DNA of 64,000 nt from Pseudomonadota bacterium (GCA_021847835.1 JAJZPR010000004.1:1-64000), one strand, 5' to 3'. Positions 8,256-17,316 are shown, counted from the first letter of the stretch. The notes: generated from the letters alone by a model not told the origin. Translations and numbers: made by a program.

Positions 8256-8864
8256 TTATTCAACCGCGCCGGATTTTTTCAGCAGTTCGGCCAGGCGTTC
8301 CGCAACGATCTTGTAGCCCTCGGCGTTGGCGTGGATGGGGTCGGCCTTGAGGCGCGGGGTCTTCAGCACCTCGTCGAAGATTTCGCCTTCGTAGGGCAGG
8401 CCGAATTCGTCGGCGAGTTTTTCGTAGAAGTCGGGCGGCCCGGAAAACAGTTTCGGTTCCGGCACGCCGATCAGCACCACGCCGGCGCCGCTGGCGCGTA
8501 TGGCCTGGATCATCCGGCGCAGGTTGGCTTCGGTGTTGTTCACATCCTGCCGGCGCAGCATGTCGTTGCCGCCCAGGCACAGCAGCACGATCCTGGGGCG
8601 CACCTCGCTCAGTACGCCGGGCAGTCGCGCCAGGCCATCGCTCGTGGTTTCGCCCGGCACGCCGGCGTTGACGACGGTGTGGCCGGTGAGTTGGCTCAAA
8701 ACCGCGGGATAGGCGCTGTCGCGCGTGGCGCCGGTGCCGTGGGTGAGGCTGTCGCCGAAGGCGAGGATGACGTCGCCGTTATTGAGGCGCGGCAGTTGCG
8801 GCGGGCGCTCGCAGGCGGCGAGCGCGAATGCGAGCCAGATCAGCAAAAGCTGGAGCGCTCGCAT
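8256..8864 (-). CDS. SGNH/GDSL-family esterase lipoprotein (TesA-like)
   Basis: A 202-residue exported lipoprotein. A short signal peptide ends in the lipobox LAAC, with Cys18 as the lipid anchor. The catalytic signatures are GDSL at 37-40 (Ser39), the block II/III residues with GGND at 98-101, and DPIH at 175-178 (Asp175, His178). The family hydrolyses acyl-thioesters or aryl esters in the periplasm. I place the start at 8864, where the signal peptide begins. Its stop is about 15 bases inside the repeat-bearing gap ahead of dctQ. Confidence 0.85.
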   Translation of the reverse strand: MRALQLLLIWLAFALAACERPPQLPRLNNGDVILAFGDSLTHGTGATRDSAYPAVLSQLTGHTVVNAGVPGETTSDGLARLPGVLSEVRPRIVLLCLGGNDMLRRQDVNNTEANLRRMIQAIRASGAGVVLIGVPEPKLFSGPPDFYEKLADEFGLPYEGEIFDEVLKTPRLKADPIHANAEGYKIVAERLAELLKKSGAVE

Positions 8865-8904
8865 TGTCCCCCTTGCGCCTGACGCCTCACGCCTCACGCT
8901 TTTT

Positions 8905-10257
8905 TCACTCCCCCGCCACCATCATGTTGCCGATCAGGATCGAGCCGGTCTGCTTGCTGCCGCGCACTTCCACGTCACTGCCGACGGCCTGGATGTCGCG
9001 GAATATTTCCTTCAGGTTGCCGGCCACGGTGATCTCCTCCACCGGATACTGGATCTCGCCGTTTTCCACCCAGAAGCCGGCGGCGCCGCGCGAGTAGTCG
9101 CCGGTCACCATGTTGGTGCCATGCCCCAGCAGTTCGGTGACCAGAAGCCCCGTGCCCATTTTCTTCAAGAGCGCCGGCAGGTCGAGCTGGCCGCCGGCTT
9201 CGGTGCAGGACAGGATGAGGTTGTGGCTGCCGCCGGCATTGCCGGTGCTTTGCATGCCGAGCTTGCGCGCCGAATAGCTGGAGAGGAAATAGCCCTGCAG
9301 CACGCCGTTCTTCACCACGTCGCGCGCGGCGACTTTCACGCCCTCATTGTCGAAGGGACAGGAGCCGAGGCCTTTTTTCAGGAAGGGGTCTTCGCGCAGG
9401 TTGACGGTGGGCGAGAAGACTTCCTGGCCGAGGCTATCCAACAAGAAAGAGGACTTACGGTACAGGCTGCCGCCGGACACCGCGCCGACGAAGCTGCTGA
9501 TGAGGCCGGAGGCGATCGGCGCCTCGAACACCACCGGGCAGTTGCGCGTGGAAAGGCGACGGCCCTTGAGCCTGCGCACCGCGCGCTCGCCGGCGATGCG
9601 GCCGACGTATTCCGGCGACTTCATGTCGGCGGCATCGCGCGCCGTGCTGTACCAGTAGTCGCGCTGCATGGCGCCCGATTCCGAGGCGATCACCGCCGCG
9701 GAAATGCCCTGGCGCGTGCTGGCGTAACCGCCGGCAAAGCCCAGCGAGTTGGCGTAGATGAAATGCGAGGCCTGGGTCGACACGCTGCCGCCCTCGGAAT
9801 TGTCGATGCGGCGGTCGACCTTGAAGGCGGCGGCCTCGCAGGCGCGGGCGAGTTCCGCCGCCTCTTCCACCGTCAGGTCCCAGGGGTGGAACAGGTCGAG
9901 CTCGGGCTGCTCGGCGGAGAGCCACTCTGGCTCGGGCAGGCCGGCGGCCTCGTCCTCCGCAGTGTGCTTGGCGATGGTGGCGGCTTTTTCCACCGTTGCC
10001 TTGAGCGCGGCGTCAGATAAATCAGAAGTGCTGGCATGGCCGCGGCGCTGGCCCACGTAGACCGTCACGCCCACGCCCTTGTCCTTGTTGTACTCGACGG
10101 TCTCGATCTCGCCCTTGCGCACTGTCACGGTCTGGCCGAAGCCCTCCGATACTTCGGTATCGGCGGCGGTGGCGCCGGCGGCCCTGGCGTAATCGAGCAC
10201 CTGCCGGGCGATGCGCTTGAATTGATCTTGGGAGTAGCTGAAATGCGAATTCGACAT
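8905..10257 (-). CDS. pmbA: metalloprotease subunit PmbA (TldE)
   Basis: A 450-residue PmbA/TldE protein with the expected length and family motifs: VTVRKGEIETVEYNKDKGVG near residues 50-70, GGYASTRQGISAAVIA, and the C-terminal LLGHGTNMVTGDYSRGAAGF. It lacks the HExxH of its partner TldD, as expected. The TldD/E heterodimer degrades unfolded peptides and matures modified peptides. tldD is also in this window (36086-37567). pmbA diverges from darP, an arrangement common in betaproteobacteria. Confidence 0.93.
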   Translation of the reverse strand: MSNSHFSYSQDQFKRIARQVLDYARAAGATAADTEVSEGFGQTVTVRKGEIETVEYNKDKGVGVTVYVGQRRGHASTSDLSDAALKATVEKAATIAKHTAEDEAAGLPEPEWLSAEQPELDLFHPWDLTVEEAAELARACEAAAFKVDRRIDNSEGGSVSTQASHFIYANSLGFAGGYASTRQGISAAVIASESGAMQRDYWYSTARDAADMKSPEYVGRIAGERAVRRLKGRRLSTRNCPVVFEAPIASGLISSFVGAVSGGSLYRKSSFLLDSLGQEVFSPTVNLREDPFLKKGLGSCPFDNEGVKVAARDVVKNGVLQGYFLSSYSARKLGMQSTGNAGGSHNLILSCTEAGGQLDLPALLKKMGTGLLVTELLGHGTNMVTGDYSRGAAGFWVENGEIQYPVEEITVAGNLKEIFRDIQAVGSDVEVRGSKQTGSILIGNMMVAGE

Positions 10258-10312
10258 GGATTAGGCGCTTGAAGCCGGGAAGTTTAAAATGATTCGAAAC
10301 GAACGAACTTGA

Positions 10313-10416
10313 CGCTCCTCCCCCGCTCGCCGGGGGAGGTTGGGAGGGGGTAGATGCAAGCGGATATGGCTTCGATGTTTACCCCACCCCAACCCTCCCC
10401 TGCAAGAGGGGAGGGA
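10313..10416. repeat. GC-rich intergenic inverted repeat (second copy)
   Basis: The left arm (about 10316-10350) again has the CCCCCGCTCGCCGGGGG hairpin followed by AGGTTGGGAGGGGG. The right arm (10381-10416) has ACCCCACCCCAACCC and a CTCCCCTGCAAGAGGGGAG hairpin. The right-arm hairpin differs from the one at 135-172 by changes on both sides of the stem, so pairing is kept. It occupies the pmbA-darP intergenic region. Confidence 0.85.
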
Positions 10417-10462
10417 GTGTTGTTCGGTTCAACTATTGTCTATTCTACTTCCCCAGCACCTC

Positions 10463-10984
10463 ATGCGCGATTTTGAACAAGCCCCCGAAGAGGGCGAGGA
10501 CATCCAGCCGCTTTCCAAGACCAGGAAGAAGCAGGCCATGCACGCCCTGCAGGACATCGGCAAGGAACTGGTGAAACTGCCGGCCAACAAGCTGGAAAGG
10601 CTGGACCTGCCGGAGGAGCTGCGCCGCGCGGTCGAGGATTGCCGGCGCTTCACCAAGCACGAGGCCATACGCAGGCAATTGCAGTACATCGGCCGCTTGA
10701 TGCGCGGCGTGGACGAAGAGCCCATCGCCCGCCAGCTCGCGGCGTGGCGCGGCGAATCGGACGAGGAGAAGGCGCTGATGCACCGCATCGAGCGCTGGCG
10801 CGACCGCCTGATCGAGAATGACGATGCGGTCACGCTGTTCCTCAACGAATATCCGCAAACGGATACGACCCAGCTTAGGCAGCTGATCCGCAATGCGCGC
10901 TTCGAGGCGGCAAACAACAAGCCGCCCAAATCCAGCCGCGCGATTTTCCGGCTGGTGCGCGAAGCGATGGAGTCGGCCGCCTGA
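10463..10984 (+). CDS. darP: ribosome-associated assembly factor DarP (YjgA, DUF615)
   Basis: A 173-residue highly charged helical protein of the DUF615 family. It contains PLSKTRKKQAMHALQDIGKE near the N-terminus and RRQLQYIGRLMR in the middle, both family hallmarks. DarP promotes late 50S ribosomal subunit assembly. The ATG at 10463 gives the family's usual length; upstream in-frame sequence runs through the repeat. No strong ribosome binding site is visible. Confidence 0.9.
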   Translation: MRDFEQAPEEGEDIQPLSKTRKKQAMHALQDIGKELVKLPANKLERLDLPEELRRAVEDCRRFTKHEAIRRQLQYIGRLMRGVDEEPIARQLAAWRGESDEEKALMHRIERWRDRLIENDDAVTLFLNEYPQTDTTQLRQLIRNARFEAANNKPPKSSRAIFRLVREAMESAA

Positions 10985-10990
10985 GCGAAG

Positions 10991-13141
10991 CTACCACACG
11001 CTTTCCAGGCTGAAATAGAAGGAGCGCGCGCCGGTTTCCACCCTGCGCTGGCGGCTGGCGATGCGGTCTTCGTCCGGCGCCGGGTGGTAGCTGATGGCGG
11101 TGCGGTCGGTTTTTTCGTCGAGCAGGTTGTGCGCGCCCATGCGCAGGGTGAGGCCGCCGGAAAACTTCCGGGTAAGGTTGACGCTGAGGAATCGCTGCGG
11201 TTCGAGCGATTCGTGATCGCCCACGCCCATGTTCTGTTTGCCCGAGAGGCGCAGGTTCACGCCGAGGGTCAGCTTCTGTGCCGTGAATTCGTAGTCCGCG
11301 CCGAGGTTGGCGGCGTACTCGGGCAGGTCGCCGACCTGTCCGCTTTCGCCGGTCGCGGCATCCCTGGCGCGCGAGTTCTGGGTGACGAAATTGCCGCGCA
11401 GGGTGAGCGCGGGCAGGCCGATCATGGCCATTTTCGCGCGGCCGTCCAGCTCCGCGCCCCAGATCGCGGCATCGCCGATGTTGACCGGGCGCGAGACGTA
11501 GCGCGCGCCTTCCGGCCGGGTGCGGCGCTGGATCAGGTCGGTGAGGTCGCGGTAGAAGAAATTCACGCCGAGCACGCCGGCCTTGTCATTCAGATAATGC
11601 TCCAGGCCGAGGTTGTAGACCCAGGCGGTTTCGTTTTTCAGATCGGGATTGCCCGACTGGTCGGGCCGCGTCTGCGTGCCGTCGCGCGTGGCGATGACGC
11701 TGGTGAGGTCGGAGAAGGCCGGCGGCTTGAGGATGTGCGAGGCGCTGGCGCGCAGGTTCCATTGCTCGCCCGCTTTCCACAGGTAATGCACGCTGGGCGA
11801 GAAGGTGCTGCTCTTCGAGTCGGCGGCGACGCCGGCGCCGTCCCGCGATTCGCGCTCGATATGGCGGAAGCGCAGGCCGGGCGTGAGCGCCATTTTGTCG
11901 TTCAGCGCCCATTCGTCCTGCACATAGCCGATCCAGCTGTGTTCGCCGATGTCGAAGGCGGCGGCCGCGCCGCCGGCCGGCACGCCGTCCACGATCACGT
12001 CGCTGGTTTCGTCGAGCTTGCGAAAGGCGTATTCCGCGCCCGCAGTCAGCAGGTGCGCCGATGCCAGCGGCTGCTTGATCTGCGCGCCCAGATCCAGCGC
12101 CCAGTCGCGCGCTTCGCCGTCTTCGCTGCGCACGCCGGTCTGCGCGCCGGCGGCGTCGAAATTCCGCGTGAGCTTTTCCGCAAGATCGATGCCGCGCTGC
12201 GCCGATGCGCGCAGCGTGCGTTCCGCCTTGCCCTCCTTGCGTTGCCATTCGCCGCGCATGCGCAGGGCGGTCTGTGTGTCCTCGCCTTGCTCCGTGCGGC
12301 TGCCGGTGGGGGCCAGCCCCGTGCCGTTGACGAAGTCGGCGTAGGTGAACTGCGAGTAGGCGTTTTTGAAAGGGCTGCGGCCGTGGCTGAGCGAGGGTTC
12401 GAGCAGTAGGCTGTCGGTCGCGTTCAACTGCCAGGTGAGCCTGGGCGCGAGATTGAGGAAGCGGCCGGTGGCATCGCCTTCGCCGGTTTCCCGCGTCCAG
12501 GCGGCGGGCGCGCCGGCGGTGTCGAAGCTGCGCGTCTCGGTTTCCACCGTGCTCGGGCTGCCGCGCTGGTAGTACGAGCCCACGACCAGCCAGCTGAAAT
12601 CATCCTTGCGGCCGCCGACCTGCCCGCTGAGGAGGCCGCCCACGCGGCTGGATTGTTCGCCCATGCGCACGTTCAAACCGGCCTTGAGCGCCTGCCTGAC
12701 CTTGTTCTTGAGCACGATGTTCACCACCGCCCCTGCGCTTTCGTTGGACAGCGCGGCGGTGGGGCTGCGCGTGACTTCGATGCGCTCCACCATGTCGAGC
12801 GAGATCCGCGAGAGCTGCACGTTGCGCGCCCGCCCCGCGGCGACCGGGCTGCCGTCGATGAGGATTTGCGGCGCGCCGCCCGCGATGTTGCGCGCCCTGT
12901 TGCCGACCGGCCCCAGGCCCGGCAGCTTTTTCAGATAGTCGGACATGGAAAGGTCGCCGGATTTTTCCAGCTCCTCGCGCGGGATGACGGTTTTCGCCAC
13001 GTTGGACTGTTGGCGCTGTTCGGTTTCGCCGGCGCGGGCCCTGCCTTTCACCACCACTTCTTCGAGGGTGAACTCGGCCGGTTCCTGGGCATGCGCGGCA
13101 AGGCCGGCCAGCAGCGCAAGGAGGGTGAGCGGAATTTTCAT
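10991..13141 (-). CDS. TonB-dependent outer-membrane receptor
   Basis: A 716-residue receptor. A signal peptide (MKIPLTLLALLAGLAAHAQ) is followed by a plug domain (about residues 30-150) with the TonB-box-like EEVVVKG start and the IPREELEKSGDLSMSDYLKK and LPGLG segments. The rest is a beta-barrel ending in an aromatic residue (SLESVW). The ligand is unknown; no siderophore or cobalamin gene adjoins it. I start at 13141, at the signal peptide, although the frame is open to 13201. Confidence 0.85.
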   Translation of the reverse strand: MKIPLTLLALLAGLAAHAQEPAEFTLEEVVVKGRARAGETEQRQQSNVAKTVIPREELEKSGDLSMSDYLKKLPGLGPVGNRARNIAGGAPQILIDGSPVAAGRARNVQLSRISLDMVERIEVTRSPTAALSNESAGAVVNIVLKNKVRQALKAGLNVRMGEQSSRVGGLLSGQVGGRKDDFSWLVVGSYYQRGSPSTVETETRSFDTAGAPAAWTRETGEGDATGRFLNLAPRLTWQLNATDSLLLEPSLSHGRSPFKNAYSQFTYADFVNGTGLAPTGSRTEQGEDTQTALRMRGEWQRKEGKAERTLRASAQRGIDLAEKLTRNFDAAGAQTGVRSEDGEARDWALDLGAQIKQPLASAHLLTAGAEYAFRKLDETSDVIVDGVPAGGAAAAFDIGEHSWIGYVQDEWALNDKMALTPGLRFRHIERESRDGAGVAADSKSSTFSPSVHYLWKAGEQWNLRASASHILKPPAFSDLTSVIATRDGTQTRPDQSGNPDLKNETAWVYNLGLEHYLNDKAGVLGVNFFYRDLTDLIQRRTRPEGARYVSRPVNIGDAAIWGAELDGRAKMAMIGLPALTLRGNFVTQNSRARDAATGESGQVGDLPEYAANLGADYEFTAQKLTLGVNLRLSGKQNMGVGDHESLEPQRFLSVNLTRKFSGGLTLRMGAHNLLDEKTDRTAISYHPAPDEDRIASRQRRVETGARSFYFSLESVW

Positions 13142-13201
13142 GGCGCGAACGAATAGGGATGCAAACCGCAAGGAGCCGGTTTGCGCGAACAAGTTCCGCA
13201 A

Positions 13202-13936
13202 TTATACGGGCAGGGCGCCGGACTGCTCGCGCCGCTCGCGCAACTTGCCCAGGCAATAGTGGATGAAGGCCAGGCCGGTGAACACCGGGGCGAAGAAATT
13301 CAGCAGCGGCACGAACTGCACCAGGCCGAGCAGGATGCCCAGCGCCCACAGCCCGCCGCGGTTCTGCTCGATGACCGCTTTCAATTCGACGGCATCGGCA
13401 TGGATGGCGAGCGCATCGTAGCGGAACAGGCGCTGGTTGAGATAGCCCGCGGTAATGAAGGGAATCAGCGCGCCCACCGGGCCCAGCAGCCACAGCGGCA
13501 GGGTGACGATCCACAGCCCGAGGTACACCACCACGGCCACGAAGGCATTGGCCGTGCTGCCGATCACGCCGCCGCCGCGGCGTTTCTCCATCTGCGGGAA
13601 GAAGCGTTCGCCCACGGTTTTTACCATGGCGTCCATGCCGAAAATCGCGGTCAGCACCAGCGCGGTCAGCATGACCAGCGGCACGAACAGCATGAGGTGC
13701 AGCAGGACTTGCAGAATGACGCCGATCCAGGACGGCTCGATGCCCGTCATCCATTCCGCGATGCCGAAATAGTCGTACAGCCACAGCCAGGCGTTTTGCA
13801 GCGGCGTCCAGAACGCGAAGGCCAGCACCGCCCACAGGGTGATGGCGACCATGACCGGCCAGATCATCAGCCACAGCATGTGCAGCGAGAACAGGCTGCG
13901 GAAGGCGCCTGCGATGGCTTCGAACATGGCTATCAT
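13202..13936 (-). CDS. EI24/CysZ-like domain membrane protein
   Basis: A 244-residue integral membrane protein with several hydrophobic segments and the EI24 domain pattern (IPFITAGYLNQRLFRYDALA near residues 150-170, and the final FIHYCLGKLRE). The family includes the sulfate permease CysZ, but many members have no known substrate. The start at 13936 follows AAGGAG with a 7-base spacer. It follows mogA by 11 bases on the same strand, so the two are probably co-transcribed. Confidence 0.75.
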   Translation of the reverse strand: MIAMFEAIAGAFRSLFSLHMLWLMIWPVMVAITLWAVLAFAFWTPLQNAWLWLYDYFGIAEWMTGIEPSWIGVILQVLLHLMLFVPLVMLTALVLTAIFGMDAMVKTVGERFFPQMEKRRGGGVIGSTANAFVAVVVYLGLWIVTLPLWLLGPVGALIPFITAGYLNQRLFRYDALAIHADAVELKAVIEQNRGGLWALGILLGLVQFVPLLNFFAPVFTGLAFIHYCLGKLRERREQSGALPV

Positions 13937-13947
13937 GGCGATTCTCC

Positions 13948-14505
13948 TTAATTTTTCCGGCGAATGGCGGACTTGGGACGGAAGGCCTGGACTCTTTCCG
14001 GCCGCGTTTCCAGGTAGGGCCCGCCGATGAGGTCGATGCAGTACGGCACCGCGGCGAACACGCCGTCCAGGGTTTCGGAAATCGCTTTCGGCTGGCCGGG
14101 CAGGTTGAGGATGATGCACTTGCCGCGCGTGACGCCGACCTGGCGCGAGAGGATGGCGGTGGGCACATATTTCAGCGACACCGCGCGCATGGCCTCGCCG
14201 AAGCCGGGCAGGACCTTGTCCGCCACCGCCAGCGTGGCTTCGGGCGTGACGTCGCGCGGCGCCGGGCCGGTGCCGCCGGTGGTGAGGATGAGGCAGCAGC
14301 CCTTGTCGTCGGCGAGTTCCTTCAGCGCGGATTCGATGGCGGGCTGCTCGTCGGGAATCAGGCGCGCCTCGAATTCCAGCGGATTGAACAGGGCGGCGGC
14401 GAGCCACTCGCGCAGCGCGGGCAGGCCCTTGTCTTCATACGCGCCGGCAGAGGCGCGGTCGGAAATGGAAACGATGCCGATGCGGGCGGGGTCGTATGGG
14501 TTCAT
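13948..14505 (-). CDS. mogA: molybdopterin adenylyltransferase MogA
   Basis: A 185-residue MoaB/Mog-fold protein. LILTTGGTGPAPRDVTPEAT (about residues 71-90) is the substrate-binding signature, and GKCIILNLPGQPKAISETLD (about 128-147) is the second MogA motif. It adenylates molybdopterin before molybdenum insertion. It diverges from the thioredoxin-like gene with only about 50 bases between starts. Confidence 0.92.
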   Translation of the reverse strand: MNPYDPARIGIVSISDRASAGAYEDKGLPALREWLAAALFNPLEFEARLIPDEQPAIESALKELADDKGCCLILTTGGTGPAPRDVTPEATLAVADKVLPGFGEAMRAVSLKYVPTAILSRQVGVTRGKCIILNLPGQPKAISETLDGVFAAVPYCIDLIGGPYLETRPERVQAFRPKSAIRRKN

Positions 14506-14529
14506 GGCAGGAATGTACTGGTTGCGCTT

Positions 14530-14548
14530 TGTGTGGAACTTACCACAA
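14530..14548. promoter_or_regulatory. small inverted repeat between divergent starts
   Basis: TGTGG, six bases, then CCACA (14532-14547) lies in the 51-base gap between mogA and the thioredoxin-like gene. Its position suits a shared operator, but the arms are only 5 bp and no regulator is evident. Confidence 0.2.
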
Positions 14549-14556
14549 TTGGAATC

Positions 14557-15039
14557 ATGAAAGCCCTATTCGCCGCCTTGCTTCTTGGCATGTCAGTCGC
14601 GGTCCCGGCCGACCCGCCGCCGGACTATCCCTTCGTCAGCTACGACAAGGGCCTGAAACTCGCCAAGGAGACCGGCAAGCCGATCTTCCTGTATTTCGGC
14701 CGCTACGGCTGCGCCTGGTGCGAGCACACCAACAAAAAGAGTTTTTCCGACGCCGAGCTGAAAAGGATTTATCCGGAGCATTTCGTGCTGGTGTACGTGG
14801 ACGCGGAAAGCGGCAAGCGCCTCAAGCTGCCCGGCGGCGAGCGCATCACCGAGGCGGAACTGGGCGTGCGTTTCAAGGCTTTCGCCACGCCGCTGTTCGT
14901 CTACCTGACCCCGCAGGGGCAGGAGATCTTCAAGGCCCCCGGCTTCAAGACGGTGCAGGACTTCAAGGACTTCGACCGCTATGTGGTCGAGGGCCATTAC
15001 AAGTCGCAAAGCCTGCTCGAATTCCTGGGCAGGAAATGA
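14557..15039 (+). CDS. exported thioredoxin-fold protein with CxxC
   Basis: A 160-residue protein with a cleavable signal peptide (residues 1-18) and a thioredoxin-like domain. The motif is YGCAWCEHTNKKSF with Cys52 and Cys55, as in thioredoxin_7/SoxW-like periplasmic proteins. The FKAFATPLFVYLTPQG segment holds the cis-proline region. It probably acts in periplasmic thiol-disulfide exchange. Its stop overlaps the start of the next gene as ATGA, so it is coupled to an exported beta-propeller. I chose the ATG at 14557 because the signal peptide starts there. Confidence 0.75.
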   Translation: MKALFAALLLGMSVAVPADPPPDYPFVSYDKGLKLAKETGKPIFLYFGRYGCAWCEHTNKKSFSDAELKRIYPEHFVLVYVDAESGKRLKLPGGERITEAELGVRFKAFATPLFVYLTPQGQEIFKAPGFKTVQDFKDFDRYVVEGHYKSQSLLEFLGRK

Positions 15040-16223
15040 AACGGGCCGCCGCGGTATTCATGCTGCTGGCCATGCCGGCATGCGCCGGCTGGGAGTTCTC
15101 GCCCGCAGCCGAAGTGGGCGCGTCCGGCGGCAAGAAAATATTTCATCACCTGGAATCCGCCAATCGCAAGGGACTGGCCGAATCCCGCGGGCGCGTCGCG
15201 CTGGTCTGGGAGGACGATCGAAACGGCGAACCGCGCTGCTGGCTGGCGGTGCGCGAAAAAAGCGCGGCTGTCTTTTCCAGGCCGCAGGCGCTGAGCAAGG
15301 GCGAATGCTACGAACCGGTGGTGCAGGGCATGGGCAGGGGGCGCTTCGTGGCAGGGTGGGAGGCGGACGGCGCAGTCTGGGCCAGGCCGTCCGGCAAGGG
15401 CAAGGCCCTCAAGCTGAGCCGCGGGGAAGCCGCCCACCTCACCCTGGCCCGCGCGGACGAACGCACGCTCTATGCGGCGTGGGCGGAACTCGCGGGCAAC
15501 TACAAGCGCATCATGCTCGCGCGTCTCACGCTCGATGCCGGTGGCTTGAAGGCCGAATACAGCGTGCCGCTGGAAGAGGCTTTGCCGAGCGACGACCAGG
15601 CCTATCCGGCGCTGGCGGTGAGTGCGGACGGCGGCGTGACGGTGGTGTGGGAGGACCGCCGCAAGAAGCACACCATGATCCTGGCGGCGCACAGCGCGGA
15701 CGGCAGGAAGTTTGCGGCGCCCTACCGGCTGATCGACATGCCCCAGGTGCGCACCGTCGACCTCGGCGCGGGCATGGGCAGCATGCGCCCGACGCTGGCC
15801 TCATGCGGGCCGGGCTGCCTGGTCGCGGCCTGGCTGGACAAGCGCGATTTTCTCTCCGGCTACGATGTCTTCGCTGCATTCAGCCAGGACGGCGGGCGTT
15901 CCTTCGGCCGCAATTTCAAAGTGCAGGACAGTTTCGGCGACAACATGGCGCAATGGCATGCGGCTGTCGCCGCCAACCAGAGCGGGCGAGTGGCGGTGGT
16001 GTGGGACGACGAACGCGACGGCACCGCCGATGTCTGGCTGGGCGACTGGAACGGCAAGGATTTTTCCGACGATCTTGCCGTGCCCGGCGCTTCCGGAGCA
16101 GGCGCGCAAAGCGATCCCGTCATTCATCTCGACGAATCCGGCAGGCTGCACCTGGCCTGGCTGGAGCGTACCGAAGCCGGCGGCACGCGGCTCAAGTACG
16201 CCAGCGCGGGGCGGAAGGAGTGA
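15036..16223 (+). CDS. exported BNR/sialidase-like beta-propeller protein
   Basis: A 395-residue secreted protein with a short signal peptide (residues 1-17). Repeated VALVWEDDRNGE, VTVVWEDRRKK and VAVVWDDERDGT blades are interspersed with FAAPYRL- and SQDGGRSFG-type Asp-box/BNR motifs. Such propellers bind or hydrolyse glycans, but true sialidase active-site residues cannot be confirmed. Translational coupling to the thioredoxin-like gene suggests that the two act on the same periplasmic or surface target. Confidence 0.65.
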   Translation: MKRAAAVFMLLAMPACAGWEFSPAAEVGASGGKKIFHHLESANRKGLAESRGRVALVWEDDRNGEPRCWLAVREKSAAVFSRPQALSKGECYEPVVQGMGRGRFVAGWEADGAVWARPSGKGKALKLSRGEAAHLTLARADERTLYAAWAELAGNYKRIMLARLTLDAGGLKAEYSVPLEEALPSDDQAYPALAVSADGGVTVVWEDRRKKHTMILAAHSADGRKFAAPYRLIDMPQVRTVDLGAGMGSMRPTLASCGPGCLVAAWLDKRDFLSGYDVFAAFSQDGGRSFGRNFKVQDSFGDNMAQWHAAVAANQSGRVAVVWDDERDGTADVWLGDWNGKDFSDDLAVPGASGAGAQSDPVIHLDESGRLHLAWLERTEAGGTRLKYASAGRKE

Positions 16224-16333
16224 TAAAAAGGCAAAAGGCAAAATTCAAAAAGCAAAATTCAAAAATAAAAAACGAAGGCGGCCAGGATGGTTTGCCTTTT
16301 GCTTTTTGAATTTTGCCTTTTGATTTTCTTTCC
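16224..16333. repeat. A-rich heptamer inverted repeat
   Basis: The left arm reads as heptamers AAAAGGC, AAAAGGC, AAAATTC, AAAAAGC, AAAATTC. The right arm (about 16297-16330) is their reverse complement with the order slightly changed. A spacer of about 30 bases separates them. It fills the gap between two convergent genes (the beta-propeller gene and corA) and would form a long hairpin. Confidence 0.85.
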
Positions 16334-16338
16334 ACCCT

Positions 16339-17316
16339 TCAAATCCACCCGTGTCTTTTCAGTCGCCGGTAGAGCCACACCATGCCGCCCGCGCTGGCGA
16401 TGAGGACGGCGGGGTAGCCCCAGGGCTGGCGCAGTTCCGGCATCCATTCGAAGTTCATGCCGTAGAGGGAAAAGATTACCGTAGGGATGGCCAGGATCGC
16501 GCCCCAGCCGGCCAGCTTCTGCACCGACTCGTTCTGCCTGAGCGTGAGCGAGGCGAGGTGGAACTGCATGGCGTCGGAAGCGCTGGTGCGCAGCGTGTCG
16601 ATGGCGTCGGTGACGCGGATCGCATGGTCGTGCACGTCGCGGTAATAGGCTTTCAGTTCTTTGGTGACGAATTCCGGATGCAGGCGGACCAGGTCCTGCA
16701 CGATGTCCTGCATGGGCTCGGCCGCATCGCGCAGTGAATTGAGCTCGCGCTTCACGTTGTAGAGCTTTTCCAGGTCGCCGCGGTCGAGCGCGTCGGTCAG
16801 CAGCACGCTTTCCAGGGTGCGGAAGCGCTCATGGGTGCTTTCCAGCGCCGGGCGGTAATGGTCGACGATCAGATCCAGCACCAGGTACAGCGCAAGCGGG
16901 CTGCCGGGCCTGAGCCCGTTCCTGGCGGCGGCAAGGCGTTCGCGCCCGCGCGCGAAGGTCAGGCCGGGCCCGTGGCGCACCGAGGCGACGAAATTGGGCC
17001 CGGCAAAGAAATGCACCTCGCTGAAATATATGCGGCCTTCCAGTAGCTGCGCGGTTTTTGCGCTGATGAACAGGTGCTCGCCATATTCCTCCAGCTTGGG
17101 CCGCTGATGGGTGGTCAGCGCATCCTCGATCGCCAGCTCGTGCAAACCGAGTTCCTCGCCCAGCCTGGCGAGCAGGGGATGTTGCGCGTCGGCGATGTCG
17201 ATCCAGATGAAATTGCTTTTGTCCCGGATGTGCTCGCTTACCTCTTCGAGCGGGATTTCCGCGGGTTTCTGGCCGGGGCGGTAGAGCAGGCAGTTCGTGT
17301 CGGATCGCATCTGCAT
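16339..17316 (-). CDS. corA: CorA-family divalent cation transporter
   Basis: A 325-residue CorA. The N-terminal cytoplasmic domain leads to two C-terminal membrane helices. The diagnostic YGMN motif closes the first (LYGMNFEWMPEL, about residues 288-299). CorA is a pentameric Mg2+/Co2+ channel. The start at 17316 gives the family's normal length. The 247 bases upstream (17317-17563), up to the divergent GGDEF-EAL gene, show no RNA structure that I can recognise as a magnesium riboswitch. Confidence 0.9.
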   Translation of the reverse strand: MQMRSDTNCLLYRPGQKPAEIPLEEVSEHIRDKSNFIWIDIADAQHPLLARLGEELGLHELAIEDALTTHQRPKLEEYGEHLFISAKTAQLLEGRIYFSEVHFFAGPNFVASVRHGPGLTFARGRERLAAARNGLRPGSPLALYLVLDLIVDHYRPALESTHERFRTLESVLLTDALDRGDLEKLYNVKRELNSLRDAAEPMQDIVQDLVRLHPEFVTKELKAYYRDVHDHAIRVTDAIDTLRTSASDAMQFHLASLTLRQNESVQKLAGWGAILAIPTVIFSLYGMNFEWMPELRQPWGYPAVLIASAGGMVWLYRRLKRHGWI

